64,000 nt of DNA from Hypericum androsaemum (Eukaryota; Streptophyta; Magnoliopsida; Malpighiales; Hypericaceae). Below the pieces are notes generated by a model. That model was not told the DNA's origin. It did not search any database and was given only the letters and a program-made list of their open reading frames with translations. The first letter of the stretch is position 1; each line of letters begins with the position of its first letter. Made by a program: the position numbers and the translations under genes. Where the stretch lies: the NCBI GenBank assembly GCA_963995505.1, contig OZ023196.1, positions 10,537,106-10,601,105 of the forward strand, read 5' to 3'. Below, in pieces: positions 48,667 through 59,739 of this stretch.

Positions 48667-50638
48667 TGCTTCCCTCGGCTAGGGCTTCGAGTTCCACCAC
48701 CGTCACTGCTGTTCCGATGTCTCCAACGGCTTCGTTGAGACCCTCAGATGAAGGTTTTCAGCCGCCGTCGCTTATTCCCTGCCCTTCGCTAGGGATGGAT
48801 CCGAAAGTTCTCATGGCGCTTCAATCCAGCATCCTTCCTCTCCTTCACCAGTTCTACACCTCTCTTGCCCTATTAGTCGGTAACCCTTCACAGGCGCTGG
48901 CTCATGGGTTGACAGAGGGTGTGGGGCAGGCTGCGGAGGGTGCGAGGCCTACACCTTCAGGAGATATACAAGCGAGCAAAGATGGGGTTGCGGAGACTAC
49001 TGTGACACCGACTCCTATGGCTCCAGCGGAGTACGCCATGAAGAAGATGTCCTACGCGGCCGTGCTCCACCCGCGATCTGACCGGGTCCAAGAAGGTACG
49101 TATATTAAGCCAGTCTTCGATGGCGAGCATATGGTCGTTGAATTGGATGCAGATAGATCATCAGTTTATGCAAACTTTGGGAAGCGCACTTTGATTGGAA
49201 GTTAGTGATGCCGAGAGGCGCCAAACCTTGCTCGACATTTGACTTGAAAGCTGCTATCTCCAAAGTTTGGTCTGTGCAATCGTGGAAGTTGCTTCCTCTT
49301 AGCCTGGGGTACTTTGGTTTTCAGTTTGAGAATGAGCACGATAAGGACATAGTTTGGAGCTCTTCAGAATGGAGACTTCCTCAGGGATGTCTCTACTTGC
49401 AGCCATGGGTACCCTATTTTAAGCCCACGAAGGTTTCCTCTTCTTTTACGAAGGTATGGATTACATTAGGGGGGTTGAGCATAGAGCATGTCGCTAATGA
49501 TATCATACTTGGACTAGCTGCGGCCATTGGTAACCCCATTCGATCAGACTTGACTGCATTAAATAGGTTTAATGATGCTTTGGTACGGGTTTTGGTGGAA
49601 CTAGACATGTCCAAGCCTCGTCGGAAAGAAGTTGTATTGAAGCTTGAGGAGGGCACGGTCTTAGTTGATGTGGTGTACGAGAATTTGCCTCTTTTCTGCG
49701 AGCATTGCAAAATCATTGGTCATGATTTAGACTCTTGTCGAAAACTGCACCCACGGGTTGAAGCTGAAAGCAATAGACATGAAATTGCTAGGGAAAAGCA
49801 GGCGATGGAGAATCAGGGTCCCAAGAGGTCCGTGGGGAAGCAGGTGTGGCAACAAAAGAATGAGTGCTCCCCTAGTTCACCAACCAGCATTGAAGTTGAG
49901 GAGTGCTCATCTCTTGCCCTTATTACTGTATTGGAAAACTTTGTGCAACAGGTAGTACGCGAAGAGGAAGATCAAGAGGATGGTGATTCGGTGGGAGGTA
50001 TTGCTACCAAGGCTAACGCTTTCGATGTTCCTGGTGATGATGCGAGGGAAGAGGGTGAAATTCTACCTGGTGATAAATGTTCTCCATTAAGTACAGGTCA
50101 AATTGTGGTTTCGAATGATTTGGTCCAGTTGATGGTGCTTGATGAAGTTCCTAAGCAGTCTCCAATGCCAAGTACAAATAACATAGAGGGGGATTGTGGT
50201 GTAATGATTGAGGAGGTTTCGCCCTCCCAAGATACATGTCAGGTATTTTCAAGCTCGAGTATAATAGAGCCGTTGACGCCAGCTTCACATGTGACTGACC
50301 CATCGGGTTCTAAGCCTAGGTCAGCATCGGGCAAGAAAAAGGGGTGCAAGAATGGCCCTTCCTCGGCTGAGTTATTGGCATCATTGTCTCCTGAGGATTT
50401 GGCAATGGCTGAGGCTAGGAGGGTAGCATATGTTACAGCGGGCGGGATTGTACCTACTCGCTCATTCGGTTCAAAGGGCTCCAAGCATAAGGGTTTGAAG
50501 CCGGGTTTCCTTGGCAAGGGAATCCCAATAATACAGGGACCGTCCCCATCTATTTTGGGCAGCGCCTCTGCTTTACCTACTATAGATCCCATGCCTATCC
50601 CAGGTCAAGAGGGCAATGGGGGTTGTTGTTTTTTCTGA
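48667..50638 (+). pseudogene. L1-type LINE ORF1 (DUF4283 and CCHC knuckle), frameshifted
   Basis: The first frame runs 48667-49205 and ends in FGKRTLIGS followed by stop. A single missing base near 49195 would connect it to the frame that continues to 50638. Across the junction lies a DUF4283 domain (KAAISKVWSVQSWKLLPLSL; LQPWVPYF) and then a zinc knuckle CEHCKIIGHDLDSC (49697-49738). This is the nucleic-acid-binding ORF1 protein of plant L1 elements. The long second frame is intact for 470 residues. Downstream there is no ORF2 reverse transcriptase. After 50638 come a lysine-rich frame, an AATAAAG signal and an A9 tail ending at 51166. Confidence 0.85.
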
Positions 50639-51999
50639 CAACGATGATCTACCGGACTCGTTGAAGTTCATGGGTTCGATTACGAAGAAGAAGAAGAACA
50701 ATTGGGCGGACGAGGCGGATTCACAGACGGACCTGGAGGACTCCCATCTACCACCTGCCAAGAACACTCGCTTTCAAGCGAGGAAGAAGACTGGAACTAC
50801 CTATACCAGTAAGGATCTACGTTGGCTGGAGTATGAGGTAGACTTTTGATGCGCCGCGGCTGATTTATCATCCTGGACTACCCGTGTTGTGGGTACCCCT
50901 ACACATCTTCCTCCAATTTGTCCCCGCAAGCTAGGAAGAGGAACGCGAAGAAATAGAAGAAATGATCGCTTTAGATCATTGGTTCCTTCATCGGCCTCGC
51001 TATCCCTCAGGTTTGTAGGGTCGAGTTCTTCTTTATGGCGATAGGCTTGCTGTTTTGACATTTTCCTATTCGGCCTGTGTGTTTGGCTTCTCTTCTGTCT
51101 TCTTTTTCCCTTTTTGTAACTTTTTCGTTTCTTTGAGTAATAAAGTTTCTTTTCGCCAAAAAAAAACTGCCATCCCTAACTATAATAAAGGGATTCCCTT
51201 TTTTGGTCCGACAACGGAGACGTACGTCTCCTTGGTCACCCTCTTCACTTCCCCCACTCGGCTCCTCCCACCTCCAACTGAAATGGTCAAAACGGGGAGT
51301 GCTTGGGGAGGGAAAATTCTGGAATTAGGGTTTAGGGCTTTGCAAATTAGTAATTTTAGTTAATTAATTAATTAAAATGCGGAGCCGTTGTCTTGAGAGG
51401 AGCTCATTGTTCCAAGAGGTCGCAGGAAGTGGACACGTGTCAGGTGAAGAGAGTATCTGGGGGGTGGAGGTGAGGAAGGGATAAAGATACGAGGACGGGC
51501 ATCAAGCCAAAGTTCCATCTTCTTCATCTTTTACAAAACACTATCACTCTACATCGCAGCATTTTAAACGCGCTATTTTGAAGTGATAGGTTTTATCCCA
51601 CGGGTTTACTACAAATTTTTTTATTTGTAGGTTTTGGATCTCATTAAATAATTAATACTAACTAAACTAAAATATTAAAATGCATATTTTTTTATAGTTT
51701 CTTCCTTTATTTTAAAATTTAAAAAATTATTAGATCGATTCTCCTTTCAAATCGCATTTGTAACTTTTTTTTATTCTTTTGATTTTAGTACATATATTTT
51801 CTTTTGATTTTATTAAAAATCAAGTGATAAAATAACGTATTGAGCATTAATAGGTACATATATAAAGCTAAGCATATAAAGCTAAGTGAATATCTTACCA
51901 TAATAAAGAACTTTCTTTTTAGGCGGTTTGGTCTGACACGTAAAAATGTCAAAATTGTCCCTGCATCCATTACAAAATTGTACCGGTGGTGGCCATGTG

Positions 52000-52745
52000 C
52001 AAGGGGAGATGTACCTTCCTCGACGACGCCGTACGCCTCCGCTTCGTCCTTGCTGACCACCCGCCTACACCACCATCCTCACCCGCGTCGCCCACTCCTC
52101 AAAAAACAAGAACAACGTCATCGAGGGATGGGCAGATTCTGGCGGACATGATGGGGACGAAGGGGGAGGAATATTCCAGCGCGGCAGAGGGGATAGTTGG
52201 TGTGGGATCGAAACTAGATGTCCATGCAGTCCACGTGGAAGGGGTGGTAGCAGGCCGATAAAGTCATCACGTAGTCGTTCTCTTTGAAAATAAGCAAGCA
52301 TAAAGCGCAGTCTAGCAGAACAGCATCGTTCGACGGTGAATTGTAAAGGGAGAGAGGGATCGTCTTGATGACAGAGTCATCAACCCGTATGTGGAGTATA
52401 GGTGGAAGCCAACGGCCCTATCGGGGGAGAAATAGTCGAACGGGAAGGGAGGCGAGTCCTGGTTGGAGAACGTGGTAGAGTAGGACGGCAGCTGGAAGCC
52501 GTGGCGCCGTCGCCAACGCCACCACCGGCGGAACTAACAGATGAGGAGGATGAGGTGGCGGGAGTAGGTGACCGATAGGAAGGCCGCCGCCACAACGACA
52601 ACCATGGCAATGAGCGGGAGTACGAGGTGGCGGGAGTACGATGCATTTTCAAGAGGTGTTTCAAGTAATAACACTAAGATGTTAATCAATATAGAGGTAA
52701 TGTTGCTCATAAAGTTGGAACGTTTACAAAAAATGTCGTGTACAA
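52000..52745 (-). pseudogene. ATL-type RING-H2 ubiquitin ligase pseudogene
   Basis: On the minus strand an N-terminal hydrophobic span reads LVLPLIAMVVVVAAAFLSV, then a stop (TAG, near 52538). Further on, DDSVIKTIPLSLYN, the GLD-like region before the RING, lies one base out of frame. The RING-H2 core follows: DCALC, then SACYHPFHVDCMDI. The tryptophan codon is then replaced by a TAG stop, and the next ligand cysteine (HxxCPLC) is Tyr (HTNYPLC). ATL proteins are membrane-anchored E3 ligases. The stops, frameshift and lost zinc ligand show that this copy is dead. The 3' part beyond the RING is unclear. Confidence 0.82.
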
Positions 52746-52969
52746 AGAAGTTATTGTGACGTCTTAGATAAATCAAAAAATAAAATAGTGTAATAAAATA
52801 TGTAAGAGAATATCTTATTCATGTACAGTTTAAAAAAATAAAATCAACAAACAATATGTCTTGCAAGTTTTGAAATAAAACGGCAGTCGCATCGCGAGTG
52901 CGTCTTTGCTAGTACGAATTAAGATTTTGTCTTTTGAAAATCAATGTGATGCTAGGATTGTGTGTTAGG

Positions 52970-53235
52970 ATGTGCCATTGAAAATTTTGATGTGCCTTTG
53001 AAAAACTCGATTTGCCATTGAAAATTGATGTGCTTTTTGTCGTTGAAAATTTTGATGTGCCGTTGAAAAACTCGATTTGCCGTTGAAAATTGATACGCCA
53101 TTGAAAAACTCGATTTGCCGTCGAAAATTGATGTGCCGTTGTAATTTTTCCAATGAAAAACTTGATGTATCGTTGAAAATCGATGTGCCATTGTGATTTT
53201 GCCATTGAAAAACTTGATATGCTATTGAAAAATTT
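52970..53235. repeat. minisatellite with about 20-bp units
   Basis: About twelve imperfect units alternating between GATGTGCCATTGAAAATT and CTCGATTTGCCGTTGAAAA forms. Units vary mainly at the CCATTG/CCGTTG position. Confidence 0.9.
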
Positions 53236-53271
53236 TTATGGAAAAAAAATTAAAATGTACGAAAATAAAAT

Positions 53272-53996
53272 GGGTAAATTACCCCCTGGAGTACGGTGGG
53301 ACCCTCTTTGCCGGCAGTGGTCTCAGAGCCGGGACGAGCTTTGTGGTGTGGGACCCGTACACCTCCTCCGGTGGTGTCGTGGAAAAGGGCCGGGACTTCG
53401 TGCGGGGTTGGGTTTGGAGACCTTCTGCGTTTCTGGGTTCTTTTTTTTCCTGGTTTGGTCTCTGTGATATTTGCAGTAGGTTTCGGTCTTTGCTTAAGTC
53501 TGGATTTTTGGGTTCCTTTTTCATGGATTGGTCTCTGTGTTATTCACAGGTGATTTATTGTCTAGTTTGGTCTGGTTTTTTTTTTCTCTTTTAGATGATG
53601 GTGTAGTTATATTCCTAATCTGAACATCGAGCCCTAGTTTTGATTCTTAAAATTTTGATTCTCTATAATTAGTTTGATCCTTTCTAATTAGTGTTGATTC
53701 TCATTAAAAATATTTAAATTTGTTTTTGAGTTTTAATTTTAGTGTTTATTTTGGTTGAAGGTAGGAAGAAGAAGATGAAGTGGGAGGAAGAAGAGTTTTT
53801 TTATTTATTTTTTAAGTGGGAGGGACATTTTAGTCTTTTCAAGTGGAGGTTTGCTGGAGAAAATGACATATTTCGGTATCAGGGACCTGAGAGTTTCTAA
53901 AACTAAAGATGGGGATGGTAAAATTATTTTTGAAAATGTAGGGACCCGAGGGGGAGGATGACTAAACACCGAGGGGGACTAGGGGATAATTTACCC
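53272..53996. mobile_element. small Mutator-like element with 9-bp duplication
   Basis: A 725-bp element with ends GGGTAAATTACCCCCT and, reverse-complemented from the right, GGGTAAATTATCCCCT. The 9-bp duplication AAATAAAAT is perfect (53263-53271 and 53997-54005), diagnostic for Mutator-type transposition. The TIRs are short (about 16 bp clear). The interior has no transposase; its GC-rich left third (53290-53450) is not recognised. Confidence 0.85.
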
Positions 53997-54005
53997 AAAT
54001 AAAAT

Positions 54006-54720
54006 TATGTATAAATATCAGGTATCCCAAAAAGTTCGAATCTGAACTTTTCATTATCCGAAATGAATATTTAACTATCCGAATCCGAATCCGAATAGTG
54101 AATGATCTCATATCCGATATCCGAATTTTTTTCAGATACGAATTTGGATAATCCGAATTATCCGATTTACTTTCTTTAAATAAAGTAACCCTTGAATACT
54201 CTCAAACATGCAAATCGATTCTTTCTCCTTTCATTCTAAGAAAACAACCAAACAAACATGCAAATGGATTTAACCGATTTGTATCTTCAAAAGACATTGC
54301 GAAGCAGAGACATGGCCATGGGACACGAATACAGGAATGAGATACACATGAGAACTTCAAACAGGGAACTCCAACTAATAAATGCCATGTATAACCCAGC
54401 AGGAGGGAAGGGGCGAGCGGAGCTGCAGCAAGCGAGACTAGGTAGTCGGGATCGGGAATGGGTTTTTAGGGTTTCAGGAGATTATTATTCTTTTTGGCCG
54501 GGCTGCCAATTTGTGGAAGTGAACGAAGTGAGAGGAGTTGAGGGTTCCCCAGCCTAGGCCCATTAAAAATTCGGATATTTTGGATATCCGAATTAACAAG
54601 TTCAGATAATTCAAATTCGAATGAAAAATTATCCGAATCTAAATCTAAAAAAAAATTTGGATTCGGACGTCAGATATCGAATTATTTGTTCAGTGGGGGA
54701 TGGGAGTTACGGGCCGGACC
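54006..54720. mobile_element. hAT-like relic with ATCCGAA subterminal repeats
   Basis: Both sides are dense with ATCCGAAT/ATTCGGAT words, directed inward at the left (54040-54170) and outward at the right (54565-54690), like the better-defined hAT element at 61351-62090. I could not define exact ends or a target duplication. The interior (54220-54560) has a short open frame with no known domain. Confidence 0.5.
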
Positions 54721-56741
54721 CTTTTTAGGATCATTTTGCTTTTGATGATTATGCTCTAGTATCTAGTTGTCATCAAAAGGAGGGGACTAGATTGGGCACT
54801 CACTCTAGGAGGGGATTTAGTACGTCTAAATCTACGTACAAATCGAAAAGGTTGAAAAGCTTTCAAGCGGAAGACCAAAAACATTATTTGCATTGCTTGT
54901 TTTCATTAATGTCTATGTAAAGCATTGATTATTTTTTCTAATGATGTTTTTATCTAATAAAAAAATATCTCCTAAAAGTTTGAGATTTCACACCTCGCCA
55001 GAATTTGAATTTTGGACCTTTGTTAAACAATGTAGGCCTTGCATTGCTAAACCAAATAATATTTGGTGATTTATTTTTATTAATGGGTGTCTTTATCAAA
55101 TAACAGTTGTCACATTAAAATTTTCTTCATTTATTTTTCAAAAAACAACTGTAATCATTAATTAATATTAGGATAAATTATTCGCAGGTCTCTCGTGTAT
55201 GGTCAAATCTACGATTGGGTCCCTCGTAGTTGATAAATGATTTTACATTCTCCCGTATTTGGTTTTATTATACTCTAGAGTCCCTCACTAACATCACCAA
55301 TGTTAAATAGTAGATGGAAGAATTTTCTCAAATTTAAAAATCATACAAAGCTCAAATTTGGATTAGTTGGCCAATAGATATTCATATATCAGGTTTGTAA
55401 GAAACTAAAATATGCTACCCTTGACACTCTAAGATTCTTCTTTCCCAAACATGGTTACACCCATTTTGAGTTAAGAGATAGATAAATAAGTACATCTCAG
55501 TGCACTAATCGAAGGCATTCGTAGTTATTTAAGAGGTCTTATCTAAATCAAAAAATATTTTATTTTTCCTTTCTTGCAACACGGTTCAAAAACTTTTTAT
55601 TTACTTGGGAAGAGAGAATGGGAGAAAGAATTGAGTTCCATATACTAATTCCTCATTCTCAAATGAGTATGAAATTTGATAATTTTGCAATGCTGTTGAT
55701 ACGAGAACTAATAAAAATAAATCTAAGGATGCCAATATAGAAATGATTATATAAAACTATCGTGAGAAGAGTAACCTTTCATATTTAACAAAACAAACCA
55801 TAAACAAAAAAGAAAATTCCACTGCCACAACACACATTTTCTCTCTCTACTTCCATCTATCTAGATAAAAGGAAAAATGATGAACTCCATATCGAACAAC
55901 TTCCATATAGACTGGTAGATCGATCGACTTGCTTCCTGCAATAAGTAATTTTATAGTTAATAGTACAAATTTATTTACTAATCTATGAAATTTAAAAGTT
56001 GACGTTTATTGAGTTTCAAGAAATTTGTCGTCATTAGGTGTAGGGTAATAAATAATAAACAACCAACCTAATATATTCCCACTTTTTTCTTGTTAATCAA
56101 TATTTTTAAGTAGCTAATAAAAATTTCACGGTTAAAGGGACATACCTTGGTGTAATTTGTCTTTTTCCACTTCCACGCCTGAGAGAAAAAGAAAACGAAA
56201 TAATGAATGTGAGTAATACAAATTATCATTTAAAAGATGGTGTTCAATGGAAAATTGAAAAAATTGGAATTAAAGAAGTAACATTTGAATGCTAGTGTGC
56301 AAATAGACATTTTCTGAAGTCCATGAATACACTAATTACAATAGGAGATAGAGGAAGCAAATACTAAACAGAAGCCTAGTGGACAGTTTTATGGTTACGT
56401 GATTACATAAAGTTTTCTAAGATTTTCTTAAAGCCTTTAAATTTTTTATAATCTCTTTAAATTTTTTTAATTAACTCTATAGAAAAAATATTGGTAAACT
56501 TGATTAATATTTTTTTAGAAATTTAAGAAAATTGAAAGAGTTTTTGTTGGTCAATATAATTACCTATCATATATGAAGTGGGTTCCAATCAGGTGTTCTA
56601 AAAATGAAATGGTACCCTTCCACACAAAAAAAATGGTACCCTTTATAATACAATTTTAGGAAAAAATAAGCAAGTCTCTCTAATTTACTGAAACCGACTG
56701 AAAAATTTAAATACTTCAAGTTTTATATGAAATTCAAATGG
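54721..56741. other. AT-rich intergenic DNA with SINE and TIR-like block
   Basis: No gene is supported in this 2 kb. It contains a minus-strand SINE at 54968-55056. A block at 55172-55320 resembles the reverse complement of 5280-5440 (shared GGTTTTATTATnCT and CTAACATCA words) and may be one end of a Mutator-type family. Confidence 0.55.
54968..55056 (-). mobile_element. tRNA-derived SINE
   Basis: Minus-strand box A GTTTAGCAATGCAAGGCC (55052-55035) and box B AAGGTCCAAAATTCAAATTC (55020-55001), followed by an A-rich tail. The flanks are too AT-rich to fix the target duplication. Confidence 0.6.
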
Positions 56742-57082
56742 TGCACGACAGTGGAAGTGTAAATACGGATGTGTGTAATACTCATAACAAATAGTATGAG
56801 ATAGGAAGAATCGAGGATACACGATGTTACGTGGTTCGGTCAAAAGACCTATATTTACGGGAACGAGACGATCATCACTATATTATGTGGAGATACATGG
56901 TACATAAGCCATAGGCAAGGCTGTGCCTCGAGCCTAAATCTCTGCATATACTACCATGGCCAATTAAGCCAAGACCAAAGAGCATCTAATCCCTATCCTC
57001 CTATATATAGAAGCCAAGCTAATATGCTTTACAATAGGAATAGAGTTTCACTCTAGTTAGAATTCTGGGCCAAATCCTAACA
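56742..57082 (-). repeat. 3' LTR of copia-type element
   Basis: It matches 59112-59449 through most of its length, including ATATTATGTGGAGATACATG. The outermost bases read TGCACGACAGTGG here versus TGTTAGGGCAGCGG in the partner, so this end has diverged. Confidence 0.9.
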
Positions 57083-59096
57083 ATCTCCACCTTGGAATTG
57101 TCTTCTCAAGCTTCAAGCTCATCGTCCACATCAGACCATATTCATTGTGTGCCTCTTCATGTAAGCTCCATGCTCAACATATCATCATCCGCCTCAATCT
57201 TGAAAATCTCACCTCGAATAGAATCTTTCACAAGTATTTTAGTAACATATACTCACCTCGGGTTTTTAACTCCAGAAGAACCAACATAATGGAAATAAAT
57301 CTTCATGCGCGCAACACGAGAGTTTTTTACATTGGAAAAATCACTCCAACGCTCACAACATTGCCTAAATCTCATAGGCTAGCTTCAATCCCAGAAGCTC
57401 CAGCACGATCAATACTCATCCCAGTATGGTGCACTCTCATGGGGTACTTTCAAACTATTTCTCTACTGATATAGCAGACTCCACCTCCACGGGAAACCTC
57501 CACCTTCATGTGGACACCGACTGTTGGGGTTACATCGCCGAGCGAACACCATCTCAGTCCAAATAAGAGATGAGGACACCAATTACAGGCCTTTACATCA
57601 CCTTCGTGTTAACACCTTCTGGACATCAATCTTGAAATTCTCCACCAGCTATAAGACTTTACATCACCTTCATGTGAACATCTTCTGAACACCAAGCTTG
57701 TTGTTGCTATTACACCTCACTCATTTATCCTCGTGGGCAACAAGGAGATATACTGCATAACCTGTGAGTCAAAATAAAACTGATACTTGTACCAAATCTT
57801 CGCCTTCATAGTCAACAAGTAACTGGTCCAAACAATGCTCAAGCTCTTCACATGATCCACCACTTGGTCCAACATGATACGGCCACTCCATGACTAATCA
57901 ACTATGAACCCAAACAAACCTGATCCAATTCTATGGAACAAGGAAGTTTTCGAGATAGAAGTCACCTATAGCTCATATAACCTTCTCACACCTCTCTCCA
58001 CTATATGCATAGGAGAACCTACAGGGCTCGAGCTTAATGCCTAATAAGATTTAGGTCAACTACCCAATAATTCTTCACTTTGAACCAAATCTTCAACCAT
58101 GAATCTCCAAAAGACCTAAACCAATCCACTTTCAGGACCCAAGTTAACCTTTCACTTGGCCAACTTCTTCAACTTGGACAAACAAATCACCATGCCCATC
58201 AAACTCAGCCCAAACTTCATGATCCAAAATAAGACCCAAGATTTTATGCCCAAAATCGGTCTACTTCATGGATCACCGATAATCTCTTCCCAAAAATAAG
58301 CGCGGTTCAACTTCCAAACCATGACTAATCACGTCCACGAAGCTTCCATAACCTAATATGGTCAAAACTAAATAAACCAGCCTCAAACCAGTCAAAAACA
58401 TCACTAACTAGCCCAAAAATCCATCTTATAGTCGAACCAGAAAAGCAAAACCTATCAGTCAACTCCATTGACCCAAAATTTTCCAAAACCCCAAAATTAG
58501 GGTTTCACACCAAGGGACCAAGGGCTGCTGGCGGTGGTTCGGGGTGGCTTAGCCTCGGACGGCCAAGCCTGGATGGAACACGGCTAGTGTGGCAGCGGCG
58601 AGGAGATGCAGGTCATTCTCTCTCTCTCACCCAAGGTCTCTCTAATCTGATCAACGGTGGGAAGACTGTGACGTGCGAGGCTCAAGCCGCTAAGGATGCA
58701 TGGCGAGTGAGCGCAGGGGACTCGAGGTTGCCCTTCCTGTTCTTCGTCTTCATGGCGGCTCGGGGCTTCTCCTTCGTCTCTCATCCTGTCCTCTTCCTCG
58801 CGCGAAGCTGCTTCTTTTCTTCTTGACAGCCACGACGGCAGCTGTACGTGACTCTGGGCTTACGGTGAGAGGATGGTGCTTAGGCAGTGGGCATCCTCTA
58901 TCGGCGCACTGGCGATCGCAGTGCTCCGATGGCGTGCAGCGGCGGCAGCTACAGAAAAGGTGAAATCCTTAATTCCCAATTTCTCCCAATTCGCCCCTCT
59001 CATAATTTGCCCCTCGCTTTTCCCTAAATTACAAATCTGCCACTTCTTTTCAATAAAACAGCCTCTTCTAATTTTTTTACCCGATCAACCCCAAAA

Positions 59097-59108
59097 GCTC
59101 TGATACCA
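59097..59108 (-). other. primer-binding site, tRNA-iMet type
   Basis: TGGTATCAGAGC on the minus strand, the standard initiator-methionine tRNA complement of plant copia elements. Confidence 0.9.
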
Positions 59109-59111
59109 ATT

Positions 59112-59449
59112 TGTTAGGGCAGCGGAAGCGTAAACACGGATGTGTATAACACTTATAACAAATAATATGAGATAGGAAGAATCGAGGACATGCGATATTT
59201 CGTGGTTCACTCGAAAGACCTAGATCCACGGGCCGAGACGATTATCACTATATTATGTGGAGATACATGGTACATAAGCCATATGCGTGGTGCCTCGAGC
59301 CTAAATCTCTGTCTATACTACCATGGCCAATTAAGCCAAAACCAAAGAACATCTAAACGTTACCCTCCTATATATAGAGGCCAAGCCAATATGCTTTACA
59401 ATAGGAATAGAGTTCTACTTTAGTTAAAATTCTGGGACAAATCCTAACA
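59112..59449 (-). repeat. 5' LTR of copia-type element
   Basis: It starts TGTTAGG and ends CCTAACA, a perfect short inverted repeat typical of copia LTRs. A TATATATAG motif lies near 59376 in the plus-strand reading. Confidence 0.9.
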
Positions 59450-59739
59450 AATGGAGATCATATTTTCAAAATTATTTACTATTTAAGAATTTAGTAGGAT
59501 TTAAAATAATATATATTAATGTTTGAGGTAATACATTAGAATTTGGATTATATGCATTTATAAGATAAGATTATATGTTCATTTTTTTTATAATAACGAA
59601 ATTGCATGAAACTTTTGTTCAACTACGTACTCACCTTTTTTATCATGAAAAAAAAATGCGAGGTCATACTATTTGAATGTTTTGATTGTAGGGAATTTTA
59701 TTTATTTTCACATGAACCGTAGCATAAATATCTGAAATT

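Larger units (their letters stand above)
47520..51178. mobile_element. hAT element filled with LINE sequences
   Basis: The termini are TAGGGATGTCAATG at the left and, reverse-complemented, TAGGGATGGCAG at the right. They are flanked by a perfect 8-bp duplication ACTATAAT (47512-47519 and 51179-51186). Left subterminal DNA repeats GGGCAGGATCAGGG words, usual for non-autonomous hAT elements. No transposase is seen. Two LINE-derived segments lie inside (about 47790-48206 and about 48604-51166). The second stops only 12 bases before the hAT right end. Confidence 0.82.
51187..53271. other. intergenic DNA with RING-H2 pseudogene and minisatellite
   Basis: The first 800 bases are featureless. An ATL-type pseudogene follows at 52000-52745 and a minisatellite at 52970-53235. 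No intact gene is supported. Confidence 0.6.
56742..59449 (-). mobile_element. non-autonomous copia-type LTR retrotransposon
   Basis: A 2.7-kb element on the minus strand. LTRs of 341 bp (56742-57082) and 338 bp (59112-59449) flank a 2.03-kb interior. The 5-bp duplication AATGG is perfect (56737-56741 and 59450-59454). The primer site on the minus strand, TGGTATCAGAGC (59108-59097), matches tRNA-iMet and starts 3 bases inside the 5' LTR. A purine tract (AAGGTGGAGAT) abuts the other LTR. No gag, protease, reverse transcriptase or integrase frame is found, so this is a short LARD/TRIM-like element. The interior near 58500-58970 is GC-richer and may be captured host DNA. Confidence 0.92.

Noticed and set aside
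48355..48682. Glycine-rich and proline-rich frames
   Set aside because: They are a product of the C-rich polypyrimidine tract, not a gene.
54258..54557. A 99-codon plus-strand frame within the hAT-like relic
   Set aside because: No similarity to transposase or host proteins that I can recognise, and the composition follows the relic.
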